NCBI GenBank assembly: GCA_963921935.1
Contig: OY998175.1
Span: 259,127,209-259,191,208 of the forward strand
Origin: Galeruca laticollis
Lineage: Eukaryota; Arthropoda; Insecta; Coleoptera; Chrysomelidae
Direction: 5' to 3'
Length of the DNA: 64,000 nt
Under the pieces are notes generated by a model. The model saw only the letters and a program-made list of their open reading frames with translations. It made no database searches and was not told where the DNA came from. Each line of letters begins with the position of its first letter. The first letter of the stretch is position 1. Of this stretch, positions 1 to 9,975 are shown piece after piece. The translations under genes were made by a program, and so were the position numbers.

Positions 1-879
1 TTTTTCTCTGACAAATATATTAGAGATTACGGCTAGCAAGGTACTAACGAAAAGTGTAAAGTAGTCGAGATCTTCAAGAGCTGATGATAATAGTCAAAAA
101 AGATAACTTCAAATCTTAAGACTTGGTGAGATACTCAATCATTATAAATATGTTATTTCCATTATATATAATTTGTACGAGACACATTAATCGTGTAGAT
201 TAATCTGAAGAGGATCCAGTATCCAGAAGCTGAAATAATTTCAGAAATATTATTATTATTATTTGTGGATACATATAGTGTTGTTTGAGGTTAAAAAATT
301 CTATAGTATTGAACGTGATCTACAGTGCTTAGATAAAATTAATTTATAGGTTGTATTATTTATGATTGGAACTTTATACTTACAAAAGAATTTGATATCG
401 AATTTTTACGAATATTCGCAAGATATTGTTCGCAAATCATAATTTGTATTTAGGTTATAAGACGCATTCTTTTCCTTTAGGTCAACTCCAGTGAGGCGTA
501 ACAGCTGTTTGTTTATTTCGAACGGAAGCCGCGTTCCGTATTTTTTTTTAGATGAATTGCGAATATTTGTAGTAAGGATATTTCATAGTGGTAATGTTGT
601 CGAAAAGACAAGCTTTTCTTATATATTCTCTATATTTATTGTTCCATTAAAACAAAATCAGAGTACATATTTATCTCATTTATCCAATACATATAAAAGC
701 GGATTTCAAAACGATAGGAACTTTATCTATGACCCGTTTTCTCTACTCACCCTGAAACACGACTATGAGGTGAGTAGTCGATTCTCTGACTAAGAAGCCG
801 TGGCACTTGAATATAATGAAGTTAATAGAACAAAATTTTGTAAATATTAAAATTATAATAATAATCATAATAAAAATAT

Positions 880-912
<33 letters not shown>

Positions 913-925
913 GGAGATAGTCTTT
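1..925. other. AT-rich spacer, no gene recognised
   Basis: No recognisable coding region, RNA gene or mobile element was seen. A 100-codon open frame at 491-793 has no recognisable motif and its composition is like the surrounding spacer, so it is not called. A short TA tract lies at about 889-911. Confidence 0.5.
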
Positions 926-2165
926 GCCGACTAATTAGGTATAAAACCACGAATATTGGGGTAACGGCAAGTTAATTAAAGAAAACTCTTGTTACTGTTT
1001 TTCTTCCAAGCTTTCGGAAACTTTTATTTCCATTATCAAGGATAAGTAAATTGAGATTGTTATAAATTGGTGAATATAATTATATTTGAATTTTAAAAAA
1101 ATTTTTTTTTCAATCATAAATCATTTTGCTAAAATGTTTTTGAGAACAAAAGAAGAAAATTGGTTATATTTGTAATATAGGTTAATAGTTATTCAAATAT
1201 TCTTCTTCTATTATATAAAATTCAACCTCAAATTATTATAGATGTCATCAAGTCATCTCAATAATTTAAAAGTATTGAAAAAATTTTTAAAATCATTTAC
1301 CTAAAATAAAATTATTTCTAAAAATCATCAAATTTTATTTATATAGTTTCAATTATGTATAAGAATTTGAAATTTAGTTATTTTTATTATCAATTGTTAG
1401 TAGATAATAATAAATATCACTCAGATTATTATGGTCACTTTTTTTGTTGATAGTATTATTATTATTACTCAAATGCTTTTGTTCTTTGTCTTCTTGGCTG
1501 GTGGTGATTTTGACTTTATCTTCCACCGTATACGTTTTGTTGTTATACAAACCTCATACCATTTGAGATATATTATTTCCTCGTATTCTTTCTTATGAAT
1601 GCAATTTTCAACCCCTCTGCATTCTTCTTTTCCATCTTAAATATTAACTTTCACAACGGAGGCCACTCTCTGGTGGGTACTTGATGTCACGTTTATCTAC
1701 TTAACTATTGGTTGGAATCATTGCCTGTCAATTGATCCCTCAAAATTAGAAGGAAAACGATATCACTTTCTGGCCGGCGTTTGACAATAAAAAAGCACTC
1801 GTGTTCGTTTGTCTGCAAAATGGTGTTAGATGTTGGCTTTTTTAGTCATCCTAATGTGATTGTCCTATTTTAAACCTTTTTTAGTTAACTGTTTCATATT
1901 TTATATATCCGTAGTTTAATTTTATACAACATAATGGAGTCTAACCTCAATTCGGAGGTAAGTTCGCACCTGTTGCGATTTCTTCTATATTGTATCTTAC
2001 TTTTTAACTACAGTATCTTAATGCTGTATTTTCCATTTCAATATTCCTGATGATGAGAACAATCATCCTTGAAAGCTTGAAAATTTTCCGTTAAGAGTAC
2101 ACTTTTTTCCGTTTCTTTTGCTGCATACCCCAATATTCACCAGTTTTATTCCTAACAGTCAGTAT
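926..2165. mobile_element. Remnant bounded by inverted ~125-bp ends resembling Penelope-like 3' tails
   Basis: The sequence around 926-1060 and the reverse complement of about 2040-2165 align over most of their length. Both hold GAATATTGGGGTA, then a run with AAGCTTTC, then a ...ATCA.GGA.. block, at roughly 75-80% identity by eye. Read outwards, the ends resemble the 3' tail of Penelope-like elements: a short GATGATG hairpin region followed by a GAAAG/CGAAA box. Penelope-like elements are known to occur with inverted partial terminal repeats. The interior holds no recognisable reverse transcriptase. An alternative is a MITE or fold-back element of unknown class. Confidence 0.4.
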
Positions 2166-2287
2166 TCTTATCGTAAGAAGTAGTAAAGAGAATGAGACAC
2201 AACAAGTGGAGATTACTCACTTCACACAGCTGGAATTATCTTGTCAAATGGTGATAATATGAGAAGAATATATATCTCCTATTGAAT

Positions 2288-4104
2288 TGAACATTTATGA
2301 TATCAGTTATGCTACATAACTAAAGAAATAAATGAGTAATAGTGAAATTATTTACCTTAGGATTTCAGAATGTAAACATCATTATTTTCATAAAATTTTA
2401 ATCATGTCCTTAATAAATTATAAACTCATTTTCTTGTCAACAGCGTAAATAATAATTTGTATCTAGTATCTCGAATATCCAACATTGAATCTGAAAAGAA
2501 AATACATTATTATCAGACAATAATAAATAGAATATTTGATAACAACATACCAACAAAATTGCAATGTTTATATAATAAAAGAAATAACTGAAGTGTCAAT
2601 TAAAAACTTCATGTCAGTTAGCAAAAAAACACTGATAGCAGAAATATATTTAACCATAGAATTATTTATGTCTGTGAACTATTGATTATTCTAAAAGCAA
2701 TGGGGATATTTGAAAAATTTGATGACTGAATTAAATAAAATGCCAAGTTTATATTAGATAAATATGTAATAATGAGTAAGAATTTGATTGAAAGGCAATA
2801 TAGGAGGTATTTGAACATTTGAGGTTGTATATGTATTGATATTGGAATTTAAAGTCGGATAGATATAATTTTTGTTTATTAAAATAAGGTACATTTTTTA
2901 AGTATTGCATATGTAAATAGGAATAGTGAATTAATTTGAAATTTTACATGAACAATGAATAACAATAGTAATATATAAAGACATTAAACGAAATATCAAA
3001 CATAAGATATAACAAATTGTATTATATATAGTAAGTTGTGAGTGTTTTGTTTAAAAATAACAAAGCTAGCAACAAACAGTTTGTTGATTTGGGAAACAAA
3101 AGGTTGGTGAGGTGATGCTAAGAGAGATGGACGCATGTAAGCTATTTTTATAAATGTTATGAAAAATATTTGGAAATTATTAGGAATCAGAGTAAAAACA
3201 TATTGCAAACGTTGAATAACTATATATACAACATTTTAAGAAGAAAATATTTGGAATTAATAGTAATTTATAAGAAATAAAAGCAGTTAAAATTTGAGAG
3301 GGGACGCTATATGAATTTTCAGAAAGTAATCACTTATAGTGATAAAATACTTCATTAAATCATTAATTATTGTAATAAAAACATTATGAGCGTGTAACTA
3401 AACGTTTTAATAATAATACACGAACTTACCTGCCATACAAACTATAGAGTTTGTTCTAAAATATTGAAGGAGATCCAGCTTCATTCCAGAAAATAACACA
3501 GGAGTAGAGTGTAAAAGAAACTTCCCAGTGTTGTGATCAGGTCAGTGTTTCAACAATTTATCTGGTTAACCATAATAAAATCAGACAAAATTCACTAATT
3601 TGGCCAAATTACACATTGATAATTTTAGATGTATAATAATATTTGGTATATGTAATTTGGATTGTAGTATATTTGTTTACCATAAGTTTTCTTCACAGTT
3701 TATGATGCTTTTTGATTTTATGTTTGTTGATAACTATAGTAACTGAATTTTGATTCATTGAATTTTATTTGCATGTCATCTGTTAAATATAGGAAAAGGT
3801 TTCACACCATAGAAGTTGCATTACTGTGTTCCACATAATCTATTCACAGCTTTTGGAGGAAATGATTTTAGCAGGTTATTTGTAAGGTGCAAATTTCGTA
3901 TATTTTTGTTGTTTAATTCAATCCGGAACCCAACGGGAGTGAGAGTTCTCATGTTCTCCATTGAACCAATGAATCAAATGAATAACAAAATATAAATCAA
4001 TTTACCCTGAGTTAGCTTATCCAATTTGAACCATAGACAAAAATATAAAACATAGATAAATCACATTCATCATTTAAAATAAATAAATAATAAAAGTATT
4101 ATAA
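2288..4104 (+). mobile_element. Diverged solo LTR of the LTR-1 family
   Basis: This stretch aligns from end to end with the 2.0-kb LTRs at 5989-7990 and 12729-14727 but is clearly older, perhaps 70-75% identical by eye. Shared blocks include TTCATGTCA..TA.CA, AACCATAGA, GCTAGCAAC followed by TTTGTTGATTTGGG, and AATCCAGCTTCATTCCAGA-like sequence near the 3' side. It opens with TGAAC like the other copies. No gag or pol follows, so it is a solo LTR, presumably left by LTR-LTR recombination. The right edge falls at a (TA)n tract; the left edge lacks a clear one. Ends are approximate. Confidence 0.65.
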
Positions 4105-4106
4105 TG

Positions 4107-4107
4107 T

Positions 4108-4170
<63 letters not shown>
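4107..4170. repeat. (TA)n microsatellite
   Basis: Uninterrupted TA dinucleotide tract directly after the solo LTR. Confidence 0.95.
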
Positions 4171-4177
<7 letters not shown>

Positions 4178-5930
4178 AGTTTATTTTGTATGAATTTAAT
4201 TTGCCCGGTATATTTAAGAAAATTATCTAGGTTCAATAATGCCACACAATGCACTTACCTTTACCTCTTCTTACTATTAAATTTTTTTAATGAGCACTCA
4301 GCTTCTCAGAGTCTTGGGTTCATAAGGTTAAATATTCATATGATTTTTCTTTTAGAAATAAGCGCCAAATATTGAATTTTGATAAAAAAATTTGTGATCT
4401 AAATATTTAAATTGTATGAATTTTTACAAACCGGCCCTGCAAATTCTGTTCCAAACCCCCTCTCGAGTTATAATACGCTCCATCAATCCTGCCAACTGAT
4501 AAATCAAACACTAAGAAATGGAGTCTACATACAATATAATTTGTTCTTCCAAATGGGAAGACTTGTTAATTAATATATTAAAAATACATTATTCTTTTTT
4601 TACCATCAATTAAAAAAAATGAAATTATCTACAATGATCTTTCACACGAACACATTCGCACAAATGAATTCAGTCCAAATACTTGCAAGTATGCAACTTA
4701 TTATACGTTATTTACAAATGAACACAACTTAATATTATACAAAAGAACACAACTTTATATTCATAAGAGAAAATAAAATGGTGGAAAGTCATACAACACA
4801 ACACACATTGTCATCACAGTTTCAATATTTAATATTCAATGTACACACGGTAAGTTTTATTTGAAATGAAACAGTTTTTAAATACCTTTTATCATCCGCT
4901 GATTATCAATATATTTGTCAATTTATTCTACTCTCTCTTTGTAGGCTGCTTCGAAAATGTCTGTATTGATTCAAGAATCCATTCAAATCATTTTAATTTC
5001 GAAGGCTTTCCATGCATAGATTCTCTTCAAAGATCGTGGAAATTATTGTTTCCACGATACGGAATATATAGACTTTCCAGGATAGTTAAAGCCAATATTC
5101 TCTACATATGGTATTACCTCTCTTCAGGAATGCTTTTTGGAGGTTAGTATCACTGTTTGCGAACTTATTTTTACTTTAATTTTAACAATTCTTATCTTAT
5201 TTCTAAAGAACAATGTATTTTTTTCTGATTTTTAAATACTACTCGTCAACAACCTTCTTTATCTCCCTAAGCAACCACTTTTTTCTAAACAAGAAACCTT
5301 ATTTTTCATTAGCCCTCTGTTTATTGAAATCATAAAAATATTTGTAACCAATCAAAATAACTCATAGTAGTTCAGTCAAAAGATTTCATTTTATTATTTA
5401 AGATATTAACTTTTTTAATTATAAAACATACTTTTTAACAATTCATCTATTTATCTTTCGCATTTTATTAATTCTTAAAATTTTTTTAGCTGTCATGGAT
5501 TTTTCTCTACCCTTCTGACACATACTTCCAGAAGTCAAAGATTTTATAACCCTAATGTTTTTATTTGGAATTTCAACTTTGGGTATATTACAAGAAATAT
5601 TTCTAGGGCTTCTAAATAGTTTAATGGTATCTAATGAGAATTTAAGATAATGTATAAACATTTAACGATTTCAATTGAAAAGTGGACTCATTCACTTCAT
5701 AACAGGTGATGTTTTCTTGAAATTTTCTCTTAAATAGTTTGAATCCTTATTATATTTGTGTCATGTATGTGTATACAAGGTACATTATAAAGTTTAAAGA
5801 CATTTCATTTGTTTAATTTAGTTTAAATTTGACTCTCGAATAGTTTTTCCTTCAATAATTTTATACTCGTTAATATCTTAAGTTGTAATTAATTGTGTTA
5901 GATATATACAGTGTGTAGCACTATTTTTTC

Positions 5931-5937
<7 letters not shown>
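4171..5937. other. AT-rich spacer, no gene recognised
   Basis: Nothing recognisable was found. An open frame at 4866-5147 (93 codons) has no known motif and no supporting context. The gap is unexplained intergenic or very old repeat sequence. Confidence 0.5.

Positions 5938-5988
<51 letters not shown>
5938..5988. repeat. (TA)n microsatellite abutting LTR-1
   Basis: TA tract ending exactly where the 5' LTR begins. The matching tract at 14728-14780 lies on the far side of the element, consistent with insertion into one longer TA array. The repeat hides any target-site duplication. Confidence 0.95.
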
Positions 5989-5990
<2 letters not shown>

Positions 5991-7990
5991 AACTTATCAT
6001 AATGAATATTCAAGAGAATGATACACAAATATGAGAAATTTGTAACTTTGTTGAATAACAAATAGAAATCACTTTCTTCAGACAGATAAAATTACTATTT
6101 ATATTGACAATTATAACTAAACAATATGTATCATATCAAATCGAACATCTATGAGATTAATTATCCTTTATTATATAGAAATATATTAGCAAGATTAAAA
6201 TTTGTTACCTTTATTTTCAGATTGTAAATAGTTATGAATCACAAAACCTTAACCCATTTTCTTAGTAAATTATAAATCCAAATTGTTATCAGCAACATAG
6301 ACAATGAATTGTATATTCTATCTAGAATAACAAAAGAATCTGAAAAAGAACATAAAATTATTATTTAAACGATGATAAACAATATATATATATAACGGAT
6401 ACTAATATGAATACATGTTATATCATTTGTTGATTCTTATGTAGAAGTGTCAGTAAAACCTTCATGTCATGTAACACAGAATTAACAGAGCAGAAATATT
6501 TTCAACCATAGAGATATGTTATGTTCGAAGTATTGATTATTTTCAAAACAGCAGGAGTGTTTAAAGATTGATAACAATAGTAAAGGTTAAGCCAAAGTTT
6601 ATATAAAATAATTGTTGAATTACATATAAAAGAGTAATTGAAAGACATTATAAAAGATTTTAAGAAGATTATGATTATAAATTCATAGATATTGTAATTT
6701 AAAGTGGGATAAAAATTATTATTGATATAAAAATAAGGCATATTTTGGAATGATATTGTATGTAAATAGATATAATGAATTATTTTAAAATTTTTCACAA
6801 ATAATTAATAACAATAAAAATACGAGGAAAATAATTATAATTAATGTTAGACAGTAAATAAATTAAACCATGATATCTAGTTACTTGTTAGTTTTTTGTT
6901 GGAAATAACTAGGCTAGCAACGAGAGTTTTGTTGATTTGGGGAACAATGAATGAGGTGTGGTGGTTCAAAAGCAGATGGACATGTAAGAAAATTTTTCTA
7001 ATAATTTGTTAAATTATGCGGAAATCTTTAGAAATCAAAAGCAAAATTGAATTTAAATGATAAATAATAATAATAGAGACATTTCTAGAAGAAAATATTT
7101 GTAAACATTCATTATTTGTGGAAAATGCAGCTAATCCATATTTTGAGAAGGGATGCTATGTCTGAATTTTATCAAAAGTCCACAATGGAATATTGATTAT
7201 TAGTTTCAAAGACATTTAGTAAGATAATAAACATTATAAGTTGTATTTACTGAACAATTAAACCAAAATCTCAACTTACCTACAACAAACTATCAAGTTG
7301 GTTTTCCTACGATATTCAACAAGAATCCAGCTTCATTCCAGAGAGATGAATCCGAAGCAGAGTGCACAACAGAAACTTTAAAGTGATAGAAACAGGTCAG
7401 TGTATAAACAATTTATATGGTATACCATTAAAAATTTCACAAACATTATTAATTGGCCAAAAGTTCACTATTCGTTGTTTATATGTATTAAAAATTCTAA
7501 CCATTTCATGTATATTAGTTTATAGTAATAATTTGTTTTAACTGATTTTTCTTCATACCGATAGTGTTTTTCAATTCAATGATGGTTCGTATATATATAA
7601 ACTAAATTTCATTTCATATGTTTGTTTTTATTTTAACAATTGACATAAATAGTTCCAGAAAATCATCATAGAGGTTCGAATAGGTATGTTCCGCATAGAT
7701 ATTCAAAGCGTTTTCAAAGGAGTTAAAATAATATAATATTTAGTAAATACAAATTTCGCATATTATAATATCTGCCAGAATCTAAAGGGAGTTAAGAGTT
7801 CTCATGTTTTCCAATAACACAATAAAGTAAAACAATATAATCAAAATATCCTGAGCTAGCCAATTTACTATATAAATCCATCGACAAAAATAAAAAACAT
7901 AAAGTAATTAAAAATAATGCAATAGACAAAATTCAAAAATAAATATTGTTTAAATATATTTATTTATAAACTGATAAATACATAAATTTC
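5989..7990 (+). repeat. LTR-1 5' LTR (2,002 bp)
   Basis: It starts TGAACTTATC and is repeated almost exactly at 12729-14727. The end is set by the last base shared with the right copy (..AAATTTC); the next base is A on the left and T on the right, so a canonical CA end cannot be confirmed. Antisense open frames inside both copies (6502-6798 and 13238-13534) are AT-rich, lack motifs and are not called. Confidence 0.93.
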
Positions 7991-8000
7991 ATATAATAAA

Positions 8001-8022
8001 TGGCACCCAAGAACGTGGGGCG
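8001..8022 (+). promoter_or_regulatory. Primer-binding site, lysine-tRNA-like
   Basis: TGGCACCCAAGAACGTGGGG resembles the insect tRNA-Lys primer site (TGGCGCCCAACGTGGGGC) but carries a substitution and extra bases. It starts about 10 bases after the last base shared by the LTRs, a larger offset than usual. LTR-2 and LTR-4 have variants at the corresponding place, which supports the assignment. Confidence 0.6.
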
Positions 8023-8115
8023 ATTTTAAAATATTTGGTAGGTTGTTTTTTGTTAAGGGAATAATTAAAAGTATACAAATATTAGAAATTTTATTGACTA
8101 TATTATAAATATAAG

Positions 8116-9975
8116 ATGGAAAAGAAAATGATGTTAAGAGACGGAAAACAGGTAGGTACGGATAGTGGATCGGAAGAGGAACGAGAGGAAAGAAGACATG
8201 GTAGAGGGGATTTCCAAGTACATTACTTAGAACAGGGACAATCTGGAGAAAATGTACCAGAGGAAGACTCAACAGGAGATGAGGAAGCACAAGAACAAGA
8301 AGAGAGGATACAAGAGAGCAGGGAAAAACAAGGAAGAACAAGTACAAATAGAGATGATCAGATGATGGACAGGATGCAACAATTATTTATCAGAATGGAG
8401 GAGAGAATAAATGGAAACATAAATACAATGAGAGGAGATATCAACAGGATAGATGGAAAAATGGACCAGATGAGTGGGAACATAGACAAATTGGAAAAGA
8501 AAATTGATGATGTGAAATCTGAAAGTATTAAAGAAATCCAGAAAATCAGGGAAGAAAACGAAGTATTTCAAAGAAGAATGGATAAGGTGCAACAAAATAT
8601 TGAGGAGCAAAATAAAAATTTAAGAACAGAGATTCAAGACAATGGAATCAAAATCCGGGAAGAGATAGAAAAACATGTTGATCAAGAAATTCAAGAATGG
8701 GGTAGATGTTTAGAAGAAAATCTAACAGGAACTATTGTAATGGAAATCAACAAACAAAATGAAAATATAATTAGAGAAGTGGAACATATAAAAGTACAAG
8801 GACAAACTAATGAAGAAGTAATACAGAAGGTGGATAAAAAATTTCAAGATTTAAATGTGAGACTGGAAGAACAAACAGGAACATATGAAAAAAGGTCGGA
8901 AGTCATGGGTAGATCATTTAATAGGGAATTAGAAGAGATGAATAGGAAACTACAAGAAACGGTAGAAGAAATGGAGGATACTGTGAGAAGAAATGGAGGA
9001 GGAATCATATACAATGGGAATATGGATGTAGGTGTGAAATTCGATGGGAACATTAATTTAATACACCCAAAAGTTTTTATTAAAATTATAAAAAGTAAAT
9101 TGAGGGGAATAAAGGATTTGATGGAGAAGAAAATAGCGATAAGAGGTATGTTGTCAGGTCACGCATTACTCTGGTTCTGCAATAAAGAAGAGCAGATCAG
9201 AAATATGGAAGAATTTGAAAATCAGTTCTTAAACTATTTTTGGGGGGAATTACGGCAAGCAAATTTTAGGGAAAAATTATACTTTGGTAAATTCGACTAT
9301 AATAAAGGTAAAAATTTGAATTCATATGCGATGCAGTTGTATAATATGGCACAGTATCTAGAACCGGTGATGAAAGAGGAGGAACTGGTATTATATGTAG
9401 GCAGACAATTTAATGCAGAAGTATCGGAGACTATTGCACTTCATAATATCAAGACGATGGATAGTTTGTCATGTTACCTACAGAGAGTGGAGAGGAGTAT
9501 TGTGAACACAAATGGAATAAATCGATACCAGAATAGGAATGAGGAGATAAGAAATGATCGAACAAGAGAGAATGGAAATGGATTTATCAGAAGGGACAAT
9601 AATAACAGAAATGAATATAGAAATTATGGAAACAGGAATTTTGAAAACAGAAGAAATACAGGAAATGGACATAGATATTATGGAAATGGAGACAGAAACA
9701 ATGGTAGGCAGTATGAAAATAGAGGAAATCAGGCAAATTTCGAAAGAAGAAATTATAATGGAAACAGGAATGGAAATTGGCAACAGAATAGAGGGGAAGG
9801 AATAAACAATTATAGTGAAAGAAGAAACTATAATCAAAGGAACCCAGAAAGGAATTATGAACAAGAAAATAATAGAGAGGAAGAGAGAAGACAGGTGAAT
9901 CATATAACACAAGAACAGGAAGGATCAAGTAATGATCCAAACCAAGAGCAAAGCTTGGTAAGAAATTTTGCGTAA
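8116..9975 (+). CDS. Gag-like protein of LTR-1 (619 aa)
   Basis: Structural protein expected to form the cytoplasmic particle that packages element RNA. The first ~70 residues are highly charged and include the motif LRDGK shared with the gags of LTR-2 and LTR-4. Residues ~80-300 are rich in heptad-like E/K/I/M patterns (RGDINRIDGKMDQM..), predicted to form long coiled coils. Residues ~310-455 form a more globular part with WFCNKEEQI and FLNYFWGELRQ-like sequence, typical of gypsy capsid regions. The tail from ~490 is rich in Asn, Arg, Gly and Tyr. No CCHC zinc knuckle is seen, so RNA binding probably rests on the basic tail. It ends in TAA right after a slippery heptamer and overlaps the pol frame. 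Confidence 0.88.
   Translation: MEKKMMLRDGKQVGTDSGSEEEREERRHGRGDFQVHYLEQGQSGENVPEEDSTGDEEAQEQEERIQESREKQGRTSTNRDDQMMDRMQQLFIRMEERINGNINTMRGDINRIDGKMDQMSGNIDKLEKKIDDVKSESIKEIQKIREENEVFQRRMDKVQQNIEEQNKNLRTEIQDNGIKIREEIEKHVDQEIQEWGRCLEENLTGTIVMEINKQNENIIREVEHIKVQGQTNEEVIQKVDKKFQDLNVRLEEQTGTYEKRSEVMGRSFNRELEEMNRKLQETVEEMEDTVRRNGGGIIYNGNMDVGVKFDGNINLIHPKVFIKIIKSKLRGIKDLMEKKIAIRGMLSGHALLWFCNKEEQIRNMEEFENQFLNYFWGELRQANFREKLYFGKFDYNKGKNLNSYAMQLYNMAQYLEPVMKEEELVLYVGRQFNAEVSETIALHNIKTMDSLSCYLQRVERSIVNTNGINRYQNRNEEIRNDRTRENGNGFIRRDNNNRNEYRNYGNRNFENRRNTGNGHRYYGNGDRNNGRQYENRGNQANFERRNYNGNRNGNWQQNRGEGINNYSERRNYNQRNPERNYEQENNREEERRQVNHITQEQEGSSNDPNQEQSLVRNFA
9963..9969 (+). promoter_or_regulatory. -1 ribosomal frameshift site AAATTTT at gag/pol
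   Basis: In the gag frame the bases read A-AAT-TTT, a perfect X-XXY-YYZ heptamer, six codon positions or fewer before the gag stop (TAA 9973-9975). Slipping back one base gives a frame that stays open through protease into reverse transcriptase without a stop. The downstream stimulatory structure cannot be assessed by eye. Confidence 0.7.

Noticed and set aside
491..793. 100-codon + strand frame
   Set aside because: No motif, no repeat copy, no promoter context; composition is like spacer.
4866..5147. 93-codon frame with hydrophobic N-terminus
   Set aside because: It might suggest a signal peptide, but the rest shows no domain and there is no repeat copy or gene context.
6502..6798. 98-codon minus-strand frame repeated at 13238-13534
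   Set aside because: Its duplication only reflects the two LTRs. No motif, very AT-rich, and not kept in the diverged solo LTR as far as I can see.
9478..9940. Long antisense frames opposite the LTR-1 gag tail
   Set aside because: They mirror the Asn/Arg/Gly-rich gag sequence and give low-complexity Ile/Ser/Phe proteins; the sense frame has homologues in LTR-2 and LTR-4.
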